Source: Alitiscatomonas aceti (lineage in GTDB: Bacteria > Bacillota > Clostridia > Lachnospirales > Lachnospiraceae). From it: a stretch of 64,000 nt of DNA. Location of the stretch: the NCBI RefSeq assembly GCF_025567195.1, contig NZ_JAOQJF010000003.1:106156-170155 (forward strand), read 5' to 3'. Each line of letters starts with the position of its first letter. The first letter of the stretch is position 1. Position numbers and translations under genes: made by a program. A model generated the notes under the pieces. That model was given only the letters and a program-made list of their open reading frames with translations. It searched no databases and had not been told where the DNA came from. Below, in pieces: positions 56,940 to 64,000 of this stretch.

Positions 56940-57869
56940 ATGTATCAGTTTATCGTAAATCCCAGTGCAGGAACTGGTAAGGGGTATCGCATATGGAAAA
57001 GGCTGGAGAAGCAGCTGGAAAATGAAGGACGGGAATACCGGGTGTTTTTTACGGAAAACCGGGGAGATGCGGCTGAGATCGCCAGGGCGCTGACCGCCGA
57101 TAAAAATGAACCGAAGACGATCATTATCGTAGGCGGAGAGGGGACGTATAACGAAGTTTTAAACGGAGTGTCCTTTAAAGGGATGGTGACCCTGGGCTAC
57201 GTCCCGGCAGGATTCCGGAACGCCCTTTCCCGGAGGAGCCGGCCGCACAGTAAGGTAAGGGTCCAGTGCAGGCGCGTCCTCCATCCGCAATATTATGAAC
57301 TGCTGGATTATGGCGTTGTGACCTGCGGGGAGGATGAGATCTTTAACCGGAGGTTTGCCGGAAGGTGCGGCGTGGGACTGGATGCGGCCGTCTGCCATAA
57401 CCTGCTGTGCTGTCCCGTCCGCAGCCAGATGAACCGGCTTCATATGACCGGAATGCTGAAGGTGGTACTGGCGTTAAAGCAGCTGGCGCTGGCGCGTCCG
57501 GTGCGGGGGCATCTGCTCCTGGACGGCGTAAGGAAGGTGGAATTCAATTATATCTACTTTATCACGATCCGGATGGGGCAGGAGAAAAAGAAGAGGCCAA
57601 GACGCGGACAGGAGGTGCCGGAGGACAGCGGGAAGATGACGGTCTACGTGGCCAACAGCTCTCTGAAGCGGAGGATGTTCGGGCCGGTCCTGGACGTGAT
57701 CGCAGGGGTAAGAAAGAAAGAGCGCGGTGTCAGGAGCTTTGAATGCAGCGAGGTGGCGGTCCATCTGGAGCGGCCCCTGGCGGTCCATGTGGACGGGGAA
57801 AGCTGTATGTGCCAGCAGGATATGCAGATCCGGTGCATCCCCAGGAAGATCCGGATGATCAGCGCTTAG
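56940..57869 (+). CDS. Diacylglycerol/lipid kinase family protein with altered active site
   Basis: This 309-residue protein fits the YegS/DagK lipid kinase family: FIVNPSAGTGKG at the start and GGEGTYNEVLNG at residues 65-76. The family's hallmark GGDGT reads GGEGT (Glu67 for Asp), and the following nucleotide motif, normally PxGTGND, is PAGFRNALS. The C-terminal lipid domain ends with VHVDGE. It may have changed substrate or lost activity. GGAGGG precedes the ATG. No lipid gene is adjacent; ispF follows. Confidence 0.75.
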   Translation: MYQFIVNPSAGTGKGYRIWKRLEKQLENEGREYRVFFTENRGDAAEIARALTADKNEPKTIIIVGGEGTYNEVLNGVSFKGMVTLGYVPAGFRNALSRRSRPHSKVRVQCRRVLHPQYYELLDYGVVTCGEDEIFNRRFAGRCGVGLDAAVCHNLLCCPVRSQMNRLHMTGMLKVVLALKQLALARPVRGHLLLDGVRKVEFNYIYFITIRMGQEKKKRPRRGQEVPEDSGKMTVYVANSSLKRRMFGPVLDVIAGVRKKERGVRSFECSEVAVHLERPLAVHVDGESCMCQQDMQIRCIPRKIRMISA

Positions 57870-57899
57870 AATAAATATCAATGGCAAAGGAGAATGAGT

Positions 57900-58442
57900 A
57901 TGAGGATCGGTCAGGGATACGATGTACACCGGCTGACGGAAGGCAGGAAGCTGATTCTGGGGGGTGTGGACATTCCCTATGAAAAAGGGCTTCTGGGTCA
58001 TTCAGATGCAGACGTACTGCTGCACGCCATTATGGATGCGCTCCTGGGAGCGGCTGCCCTGGGAGATATCGGGCAGCATTTCCCGGATTCCGACGAGGCG
58101 TATAAGGGGATCTCCAGCCTTTCCCTTTTAAAACGGGTGGGAGAGATCCTGGCGGAAAACGGGTTCCTCATTGAGAATATCGATTCAACGGTGATCGCCC
58201 AGAAGCCGAAGCTTCTGCCGTACCGGCCGGGGATGATGGAGAATATCGCAGACGCCCTGGGGCTGGAGAGAGACCGGGTCAGCGTTAAGGCTACCACAGA
58301 GGAGGGGCTGGGCTTTACGGGAAACGGCGAGGGGATCGCGGCCCAGGCCGTGTGCCTGCTCTCCACGGTGGCAGATTACGATCCGGGGGACCGGATGGAT
58401 GCGGGAGGCTGTACGGGCTGTCCCGGCTGTCAGAAAGAATAA
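57900..58442 (+). CDS. ispF: 2-C-methyl-D-erythritol 2,4-cyclodiphosphate synthase
   Basis: IspF cyclises CDP-ME-2P in the MEP isoprenoid pathway. The protein (180 residues) has metal ligands Asp8/His10 (YDVHRL), His42 with LLGHSDADVLLHAIMDALLGA, and ATTEEGLGFTGNGEG near the C-terminus. The usual enzyme ends around residue 160; here an extra tail carries Cys-x-x-Cys-x-x-Cys (GGCTGCPGCQKE). ATG 57900 is preferred since AAAGGAG is then seven bases away. Confidence 0.95.
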   Translation: MRIGQGYDVHRLTEGRKLILGGVDIPYEKGLLGHSDADVLLHAIMDALLGAAALGDIGQHFPDSDEAYKGISSLSLLKRVGEILAENGFLIENIDSTVIAQKPKLLPYRPGMMENIADALGLERDRVSVKATTEEGLGFTGNGEGIAAQAVCLLSTVADYDPGDRMDAGGCTGCPGCQKE

Positions 58443-58458
58443 AAAAGAGGAGAAGACC

Positions 58459-59868
58459 ATGAAAATCTATAATACCCTTTCCAGAAGAAAAGAAGAGTTC
58501 GTTCCGGTGGAGCCGGGAAAAGTAAAAATGTATGTCTGCGGTCCCACGGTCTATAACCTGATCCATATCGGAAACGCCCGTCCCATGATCGTATTCGATA
58601 CGGTCCGCAGATATTTTGAGTATAAGGGCTATGAGGTGAATTTTGTGTCCAACTTTACTGACGTGGACGACAAGATCATTAAAAAGTCCATCGAGGAGGG
58701 TGTGGACGCAGATACGGTCTCCAAGCGGTATATTGCCGAATGCAGAAAGGATATGGAGGCAATGAATATCATGCCCGCCACAAAGAATCCCCTGGCCACA
58801 GAGGAGATCGGCGGTATGCTGGATATGATCCGCACCCTGATCGAAAAGGGCTATGCTTACGCGGCGGCAGACGGCACCGTTTATTACCGGGTGAGAAAAT
58901 TCAAGGATTACGGAAAGCTGTCCCATAAAAACCTGGACGATCTCCAGTCCGGCTTCCGTGAGATCAAGGTCACTGGTGAAGAGGGCAAAGAGGATCCCAA
59001 CGATTTCGTACTCTGGAAGCCCAAAAAGGAAGGAGAGCCCTTCTGGGAGTCCCCCTGGTGCCAGGGCCGTCCCGGCTGGCATATTGAGTGCTCGGTCATG
59101 GCCAAGAGATACCTGGGTGACGAGATCGACATCCATGCCGGCGGCGAGGATCTGATCTTCCCCCACCACGAAAATGAGATCGCCCAGAGTGAGGCGGCCA
59201 ACGGTGTGACCTTTGCCAGATACTGGATGCACAACGGCTTTCTGAACATTGATAATAAGAAGATGTCCAAATCCCTGGGCAATTTCTTTACAGTACGGGA
59301 GATCGGAGAAAAATATGATCTCCAGGTGCTCCGTTTCTTTATGCTGAGCGCCCATTACAGAAGCCCGCTGAATTTCAGCGCGGAGCTGATGGAGGCGTCG
59401 AAAAACGGCCTGGACCGTATCCTTACAGGCGTTGAGAAGCTGAAGGAGCTGGAGGAAAAGGCGGCTGCCGGAACCATGAGCGCCGCAGAACTGGAAAACC
59501 AGAAAAAGGCCATGGAGCTGGTGGAAAAATACGAAGCGGCCATGGAGGACGATTTCAATACGGCCGACGCCGTATCCGCAGTCTTCGAGCTGGTAAAGCT
59601 CAGCAACTCCACTGCATCTGCGGAAAGCACCGGCGCATATGTGGGCTGGATGAAGGAGACCATTGAACGGCTCTGCGGCGTTCTTGGGATCATCACAGAG
59701 AAAAAGGAAGAGATCCTGGATTCTGAGATCGAGGATATGATCGCCCAGAGGCAGGCTGCCAGAAAGGCAAAGGATTTTGCCCTGGCCGACCAGATCCGCG
59801 GAAAGCTCCTGGATATGGGGATCATCCTGGAGGATACCAGAGAGGGAGTAAAATGGAAACGGGCGTAA
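58459..59868 (+). CDS. cysS: Cysteinyl-tRNA synthetase
   Basis: CysS charges tRNA-Cys. The 469-residue class I synthetase has the HIGH-like motif HIGN (residues 36-39), zinc ligands Cys27, Cys in PGWHIECSVM, and HHENE, and KMSKS near residue 270. ATG 58459 follows GAGGAG; the earlier in-frame ATG lies inside ispF. Gene order ispF-cysS-mrnC-rlmB is common in Firmicutes. Confidence 0.97.
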   Translation: MKIYNTLSRRKEEFVPVEPGKVKMYVCGPTVYNLIHIGNARPMIVFDTVRRYFEYKGYEVNFVSNFTDVDDKIIKKSIEEGVDADTVSKRYIAECRKDMEAMNIMPATKNPLATEEIGGMLDMIRTLIEKGYAYAAADGTVYYRVRKFKDYGKLSHKNLDDLQSGFREIKVTGEEGKEDPNDFVLWKPKKEGEPFWESPWCQGRPGWHIECSVMAKRYLGDEIDIHAGGEDLIFPHHENEIAQSEAANGVTFARYWMHNGFLNIDNKKMSKSLGNFFTVREIGEKYDLQVLRFFMLSAHYRSPLNFSAELMEASKNGLDRILTGVEKLKELEEKAAAGTMSAAELENQKKAMELVEKYEAAMEDDFNTADAVSAVFELVKLSNSTASAESTGAYVGWMKETIERLCGVLGIITEKKEEILDSEIEDMIAQRQAARKAKDFALADQIRGKLLDMGIILEDTREGVKWKRA

Positions 59869-60308
59869 ACTCTTTTTCCCGGTTTAAGGAAGCGTTCCGG
59901 CTGAAGGAGGCGGATGCTTCCCAGTATTCGCCGCTGGTGCTGGCCTATATCGGAGATGCGGTCTATGAGATCATGATCCGCACCAAGGTGGTCAACGACG
60001 GCAACGTCCAGGTGAACAAGCTCCATAAGCATACGGCGGGGCTTGTGAAGGCGTCGGCCCAGATGGAGCTTCTGCTGGCTGTGTGGGAGGAGCTGACCGA
60101 AGAGGAAAAGACGGTCTGCCGCCGGGGGAGGAACGCCAAATCCGGCTCCATGGCTAAAAATGCCACCATGAAGGAATACCGCATGGCCACAGGCTTTGAG
60201 GCCCTGGTGGGATATCTTTATCTGGCGGAGCGGTTTGACCGGCTCACAGAGGTGGTGAGCCTGGGACTTGAAAAAATCGGAGAACTGAAAGAGGAAGACG
60301 GAAGATGA
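59853..60308 (+). CDS. mrnC: Mini-ribonuclease III
   Basis: MrnC trims 23S rRNA ends. The 151-residue protein has an RNase III catalytic domain without the dsRNA-binding domain: YIGDAVYEIMIR (residues about 31-42, catalytic Glu/Asp) and TGFEALVGYLYL near 115 (second acidic site). It overlaps cysS by 16 bases and rlmB by four (ATGA), showing translational coupling. Confidence 0.93.
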   Translation: METGVNSFSRFKEAFRLKEADASQYSPLVLAYIGDAVYEIMIRTKVVNDGNVQVNKLHKHTAGLVKASAQMELLLAVWEELTEEEKTVCRRGRNAKSGSMAKNATMKEYRMATGFEALVGYLYLAERFDRLTEVVSLGLEKIGELKEEDGR

Positions 60309-61051
60309 GATATGAAGAACTGACCATAGAAGGCCGCAACGCGGTCCTGGAGGCATTCCGGGCAGGAAAGCCCATTGACCGCCTGTTTATCCTGGACGGA
60401 TGCCAGGACGGGCCTGTAAAGAGCATTTTGCGGGAAGCAAAAAAACACGATACCATCATCACCTTTGTGCCCAAAGAGCGGCTGGACCAGATGTCTGACA
60501 CGGGCCACCACCAGGGGGTCATCGCTTATGGAGCAGCCTATGAATATGCAGAGGTGGAGGATATGTTAAAGGCTGCCGAGGAAAAAGGAGAGCCGCCGTT
60601 TCTGATCCTTCTGGACGGCATTGAGGACCCCCATAACCTGGGTGCCATCATCCGTACTGCCAATTTGGCAGGGGCCCACGGCGTCATCATTCCCAAACGC
60701 CGCGCCTCCGGCCTTACGGCAACGGTGGCCAGAACATCGGCCGGGGCGCTGAATTATACGCCGGTGGCAAAGGTGACCAATCTGGCGGCCACCATCGAGG
60801 ATCTGAAAAAACGCGGCCTGTGGTTCGTCTGCGCCGATATGGGCGGGGATGTGATGTACCGGGTGAACCTTACGGGCCCCATCGGCCTGGTGGTGGGCAA
60901 CGAGGGCGACGGAGTCAGCCGGCTGGTCCGGGAGAAATGCGATATGACGGCCTCCATCCCCATGCAGGGGCAGATCGATTCCTTAAACGCGTCTGTGGCC
61001 GCCGGTGTGCTGGCTTATGAGATCGTGAGACAGAGGATGGGAAAAAAATAA
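60305..61051 (+). CDS. rlmB: 23S rRNA (guanosine-2251-2'-O)-methyltransferase
   Basis: RlmB methylates the ribose of G2251 in 23S rRNA. The 248-residue SpoU/TrmH-fold protein has an N-terminal substrate-binding domain (IEGRNAVLEAF) and motifs NLGAIIRTA, VGNEGDGVS and SLNASVAAGVLAYE of the trefoil-knot SAM site. It overlaps mrnC, so rRNA processing and modification genes are coupled. A related TrmH-type target cannot be fully excluded. Confidence 0.94.
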   Translation: MRYEELTIEGRNAVLEAFRAGKPIDRLFILDGCQDGPVKSILREAKKHDTIITFVPKERLDQMSDTGHHQGVIAYGAAYEYAEVEDMLKAAEEKGEPPFLILLDGIEDPHNLGAIIRTANLAGAHGVIIPKRRASGLTATVARTSAGALNYTPVAKVTNLAATIEDLKKRGLWFVCADMGGDVMYRVNLTGPIGLVVGNEGDGVSRLVREKCDMTASIPMQGQIDSLNASVAAGVLAYEIVRQRMGKK

Positions 61052-61062
61052 GAAACAGAGAG

Positions 61063-61095
61063 GGCGGGTACGGTCTGATGTACCCGCCTGTTTTG
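61063..61095. terminator. Convergent terminator after rlmB
   Basis: GGCGGGTAC pairs with GTACCCGCC around GGTCTGAT, followed by TGTTTTGT. Confidence 0.75.
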
Positions 61096-61113
61096 TGCCA
61101 TGGGCCTGGAAGC

Positions 61114-62166
61114 TCAGCTTTCCAGGGTATATACCCGGTACAGATTGGACCAGGGATTTCCGATGATGTAGGACGTATAGACCCGGCCGGGCCGCACGTT
61201 GATGCCAAAGCTCATGATCGGGTCGTTTACCATACAGGCGGAGCAGCCGCCGGTAATGGCCGTCAGGAGGATCACTGGAAGCTCTGCAAAGCCTGTAAGG
61301 GACGCCTGGGAGGCGGTGACGAAAAATGTATAGTTTCCGGCTGCCGTCTGCTTAAAGGTGGTCACCTCTTTAAAGCCCACGCCGCCGAAGACGATCTGGT
61401 TATTAAAGGTGCGTACGTCGTAATTGGAGCCGCTGTAAGACATATTGGCCACCCGGAGGCAGCCGTAGCCTGCCGGGATATTGGTGCAGCCCATGTCGGA
61501 GACACGGGACAGGGTGATGCCTCCCGGCGTGTCAAGGAGCACCATGGTCACCTTTTCCCCGGAAATGAAGGATAGGGTCCTCCGGTACAGGGCCGGGCCG
61601 TTGGTACGGCGCACAGTGACGGTATGGAAGCCGTCGGACACCTGGATGTAGGAGGATACAGTGGCGAAGGTGGAACCGGAAAAAATATTCCTTCCGTCGA
61701 TCCATACGTCCAGATCCTGGCCGTTGGTGGAGGCGTTTAAGAAACGGACCTGGCTGGAATAGGGAGAGGACGGAGGGAAGGGAAAGACCGGAGGCACCGG
61801 CCACGGAAACGTATTTCCCGGCCAGACAGGCTCACCGCCCGGAGGCGCCACAGGCGTGGTGGGGACGCCGGCCAGGTTATTGTCCGGCCAGACAGGCTCG
61901 CCGCCCGGAGGCGCCACGGGCGTGGTGGGGACGCCGGCCAGGTCATTGTCCGGCCAGACAGGCTCACCGCCTGGAGGCGCCACGGGCGTGGTGGGGACGC
62001 CGGCCAGGTCATTGTCCGGCCAGACAGGCTCACCGCCTGGAGGCGCCACAGGCGTGGTAGGAACACCGGAAATATCCGGCCATGCCGCTGCTGCGCCGGC
62101 ATTCGTTTCTTCCGGGGCGGTTCCGGCCCCTTCTCTGGGAGTTCTGATCTCGTTGTTTTCTGGCAT
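61114..62166 (-). CDS. DUF4397 protein with proline-rich repeats
   Basis: This 350-residue protein starts with a charged, signal-peptide-free head, then four copies of a 22-residue repeat (VPTTPVAPPGGEPVWP...) at residues about 35-116, a Pro/Phe-rich stretch (PWPVPPVFPFPP), and a DUF4397 domain from about 135 (VRFLNASTNGQDLDVWIDG, YIQVSDGFHTVTV). DUF4397 occurs in surface and spore-associated clostridial proteins; here there is no sec signal, so release or assembly on spores is possible but unproven. AGAGG precedes the ATG. Confidence 0.82.
   Translation of the reverse strand: MPENNEIRTPREGAGTAPEETNAGAAAAWPDISGVPTTPVAPPGGEPVWPDNDLAGVPTTPVAPPGGEPVWPDNDLAGVPTTPVAPPGGEPVWPDNNLAGVPTTPVAPPGGEPVWPGNTFPWPVPPVFPFPPSSPYSSQVRFLNASTNGQDLDVWIDGRNIFSGSTFATVSSYIQVSDGFHTVTVRRTNGPALYRRTLSFISGEKVTMVLLDTPGGITLSRVSDMGCTNIPAGYGCLRVANMSYSGSNYDVRTFNNQIVFGGVGFKEVTTFKQTAAGNYTFFVTASQASLTGFAELPVILLTAITGGCSACMVNDPIMSFGINVRPGRVYTSYIIGNPWSNLYRVYTLES
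61819..62064 (-). repeat. 66-bp tandem repeat in the DUF4397 gene
   Basis: Four near-identical units coding VPTTPVAPPGGEPVWPDN-LAG, the last one diverged (GNTFPW). The DNA copies differ by only a few bases, so recent slippage or recombination is likely. Confidence 0.88.
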
Positions 62167-62223
62167 GAAAAAACCTCTGTGTTTTTTAATTTAAGATATG
62201 TAAAAAAAATTTTAAAGTTCCTG

Positions 62224-62252
62224 TTGACAAATCCGTAGACGTATGTTATTAT
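62224..62252 (+). promoter_or_regulatory. Promoter of tRNA-Thr
   Basis: TTGACA (62224-62229), 17-base spacer, TATTAT (62247-62252). Confidence 0.75.
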
Positions 62253-62276
62253 AACTGAGGCTTAAGAAAACAACCC

Positions 62277-62349
62277 GCTGCTATAGCACAGTCGGTAGTG
62301 CGCATCCTTGGTAAGGATGAGGTCACCAGTTCGATTCTGGTTAGCAGCT
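62277..62349 (+). tRNA. tRNA-Thr (GGT anticodon)
   Basis: A 73-base cloverleaf: acceptor GCTGCTA with TAGCAGC, T discriminator, anticodon stem CATCC/GGATG with loop TTGGTAA (GGT), T-arm CCAGTTCGATTCTGG. Confidence 0.93.
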
Positions 62350-62364
62350 CTCTTTAAAAGCCGT

Positions 62365-62397
62365 AAAAGCTTTCCGATCCGTCGGAAAGCTTTTTTT
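62365..62397 (+). terminator. Terminator of tRNA-Thr
   Basis: AAAAGCTTTCCGA (62365-62377) pairs with TCGGAAAGCTTTT (62382-62394), then further T. Confidence 0.85.
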
Positions 62398-62448
62398 GTC
62401 GGGATCCGACACCGGCAGCACAAAAATAAAAGGAAAGAGGAAGGTACA

Positions 62449-63801
62449 ATGAAGAAATCCTATGAAATGGACATGTGCAGCGGACCAGTCCTGGGAAAGA
62501 TCCTGATCTATTCTTTTCCCCTGATGCTGTCTGGCATCTTACAGCTTCTTTTTAACGCCGCAGACGTGATCGTCGTGGGCCGTTATGCGGGGAGCCAGTC
62601 TCTGGCGGCCGTGGGCTCCACCGGCGCTCTGATCAATCTGCTGATCAATGTGTTCATCGGCCTGTCTGTGGGAGTCAACGTGCTGGTGGCCCAGTATTAC
62701 GGGGCAAAGAGAGAGCAGGACGTCAATGAGACGGTCCACACAGCCGTAGCCATCAGCCTGCTGTCCGGCGTGTTCCTGGTGGCCCTGGGACTTCTTGTGA
62801 CCCGGCCTCTGCTGGAGCTGATGGGCACTCCCGACGATGTGATCGATAAATCCGCCATTTATATGAAGATCTATTTCGCTGGGATGCCGGCCACCATGCT
62901 CTATAACTTCGGAAGCGCCGTTCTGAGGGCCGTGGGCGATACCAGGCGTCCCTTATACTTCCTTACGGCGGCCGGCGTGGTGAACGTGGTCCTGAACCTG
63001 TTTTTTGTTATTTCCCTGAATATGGATGTGGCCGGCGTTGCCCTGGCCACGGTGATCTCCCAGGTGATCTCTGCGGGCCTGGTATTCTGGTGCCTGGTAA
63101 AGAGCGAGGGCGCTTTAAAGCTCAGGATCCGGGATCTGCGGATCAGTAAGGTAAAGCTTAAGAGGATCGCCAAGATCGGTCTTCCTGCCGGGATGCAGGG
63201 CGCAGTATTCTCCATCTCCAATGTGCTGATCCAGTCGTCGGTCAACTCCTTCGGCTCCATCGCCATGGCAGGAAACACGGCCTCCCAGAATATCGAGGGC
63301 TTTATCTACAATGCCATGAATGCCATCTACCAGACGAACTTAAGCTTTACCAGCCAGAACTACGGCGGCCGGAAATATAAGAGGATCGGCCGGATCACCC
63401 TCACCTGCGTCGGCGTTGTGACTGCGGTGGGGCTGGGCATGGGCCTGGCGGCCTTTGCTGCCGGTGAGAGCCTGCTGCGGATCTATTCCTCGGATCCGGA
63501 GGTGATTCAGTTCGGCTTAAAGCGTATGGCGGTGTTTGGGACCACATACTTCCTCTGCGGCATCATGGATACCATGGTGGGCAGTATCCGGGGCCTGGGA
63601 AGCTCCGTGATCCCCATGTGCGTATCCATTATCGGTGTCTGCGGCCTGAGAGTCCTTTGGATCTTCACGGTTTTCCAGTGGAGCCGGAGCCTGACGACAC
63701 TGTACCTTTCCTATCCAGTGACCTGGGTGGTGACAGGGGCGGTCCACATCGCCTGCTTCCTGATGCTGAAAAGGAAGCTTCCCAAAGAGGATGGAGAGTA
63801 A
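62449..63801 (+). CDS. MATE-family exporter
   Basis: This 450-residue membrane protein has 12 hydrophobic helices in two MatE repeats (YSFPLMLSGILQLLFNAADV, DTRRPLYFLTAAGVVN, LPAGMQGAVFSISN). It is a second, separate MATE protein, not a close copy of the one at 41861. Substrate unknown. ATG 62449 follows AGGAAGG; the upstream in-frame region overlaps the tRNA. Confidence 0.92.
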   Translation: MKKSYEMDMCSGPVLGKILIYSFPLMLSGILQLLFNAADVIVVGRYAGSQSLAAVGSTGALINLLINVFIGLSVGVNVLVAQYYGAKREQDVNETVHTAVAISLLSGVFLVALGLLVTRPLLELMGTPDDVIDKSAIYMKIYFAGMPATMLYNFGSAVLRAVGDTRRPLYFLTAAGVVNVVLNLFFVISLNMDVAGVALATVISQVISAGLVFWCLVKSEGALKLRIRDLRISKVKLKRIAKIGLPAGMQGAVFSISNVLIQSSVNSFGSIAMAGNTASQNIEGFIYNAMNAIYQTNLSFTSQNYGGRKYKRIGRITLTCVGVVTAVGLGMGLAAFAAGESLLRIYSSDPEVIQFGLKRMAVFGTTYFLCGIMDTMVGSIRGLGSSVIPMCVSIIGVCGLRVLWIFTVFQWSRSLTTLYLSYPVTWVVTGAVHIACFLMLKRKLPKEDGE

Positions 63802-63825
63802 AAAACACATTTTTTTCACAAATTT

Positions 63826-63851
63826 CCCCCTTGCCAGCAGCGGCAGGGGGG
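63826..63851 (+). terminator. Terminator of the MATE gene
   Basis: CCCCCTTGCC (63826-63835) pairs with GGCAGGGGG (63842-63850), followed by an AT-rich stretch. A T-rich run (63811-63816) lies before it. Confidence 0.6.
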
Positions 63852-63866
63852 ATTATAATTTCTATG

Positions 63867-63899
63867 ATAGTTAACTAGTTAATTATTAATTGGTTAATC
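63867..63899. promoter_or_regulatory. AT-rich dyad cluster, probable operator for a gene beyond the window
   Basis: TTAACTAGTTAA (63871-63882) is a perfect palindrome, followed at once by a related TTAATTATTAATTGGTTAA run. Such TTAAC/GTTAA arrays resemble MarR-family operator sites. No gene starts before 64000; about 150 bases to the edge look like a leader. Confidence 0.45.
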
Positions 63900-64000
63900 G
63901 ACTGATGGAGGCTCTGCCGGAATAAAAGCATTCTGGTGATATGTCAAGAACCTTTTGAAAAAGATTTTGATGTGTCTTTCCGAAAAAAGGGTAACCTTAA

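Overview
This 64 kb window is a bacterial chromosome segment with dense, mostly plus-strand operons, strong AGGAGG ribosome-binding sites and compact TTGACA-17-TATAAT promoters. The gene content points to a Gram-positive anaerobe of the Lachnospiraceae (Clostridium cluster XIVa, in the range of Enterocloster/Hungatella/Lachnoclostridium). The main markers are an mcsA-mcsB-clpC-radA group, a monomeric purL, mini-RNase III next to cysS and rlmB, a 600-residue Xaa-Pro aminopeptidase, AsnA and lipoproteins with clostridial lipoboxes. The backbone is fairly GC-rich; three short stretches (about 36.2-37.8, 43.6-44.4 and 48.97-51.6 kb) are clearly more AT-rich and look acquired. I cannot name the species from sequence alone.

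Layout. 0-6.9 kb: two lipoproteins, a BrkB/YihY membrane protein, an SSB-like double OB-fold protein, a corrinoid adenosyltransferase-like ATPase and dapA-dapB. 6.9-11.5 kb: purine genes purC, purB and purA, with a LysR regulator between purB and purA. 11.5-20.5 kb: a cell-wall-binding-repeat protein, then a protein-quality-control operon in which a small GntR regulator precedes mcsA-mcsB-clpC, followed by an unknown gene and radA, a cyclase-family hydrolase and an HPr-like protein without the phosphorylatable histidine. 20.7-31.5 kb: tRNA-Trp, a nuclease-helicase fusion, a second LysR, a sigma-like protein lacking region 4, purL, GNAT, a nicotinamidase-like hydrolase, a small P-loop kinase-like protein and an SPL-family radical SAM protein. 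31.5-38.5 kb: an unknown minus-strand gene, a large nested inverted repeat, asnA, an Xaa-Pro peptidase, a D-2-hydroxyacid dehydrogenase, an AT-rich AlbA/Schlafen-like gene and a PAP2 phosphatase. 38.6-43.2 kb: a nucleoside salvage operon (uridine phosphorylase, cytidine deaminase, deoC, deoB) ending in a MATE transporter. 43.4-44.6 kb: tRNA-Val and tRNA-Met and small unknown genes.

44.7-48.9 kb holds the most interesting metabolic unit: a SorC-family regulator, DhaL, DhaK, an LsrF-type aldolase/thiolase and a small VOC-like protein, with no DhaM, LsrK or transporter. It looks like an Lsr-like catabolic pathway in which a two-part dihydroxyacetone-kinase-type enzyme supplies the phosphorylation step. 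49.0-51.5 kb is an accessory patch: a tnpV remnant, a frameshifted membrane gene cut at the same junction, and an AbiEi/AbiEii toxin-antitoxin pair with a probable self-operator. 51.7-56.1 kb is a response regulator, histidine kinase and three-gene ABC exporter of the lantibiotic/bacitracin resistance kind; the ABC promoter carries four GCAAGG direct repeats spaced exactly 11 bp apart. Next comes a small unknown gene whose promoter holds two consensus Gram-positive LexA boxes.

56.7-64.0 kb: a second identical tRNA-Met, a divergent lipid-kinase-family protein, ispF-cysS-mrnC-rlmB, a DUF4397 protein with 22-residue proline-rich repeats, tRNA-Thr, another MATE transporter, and at the right edge an AT-rich dyad-rich region that probably controls a gene beyond the window.
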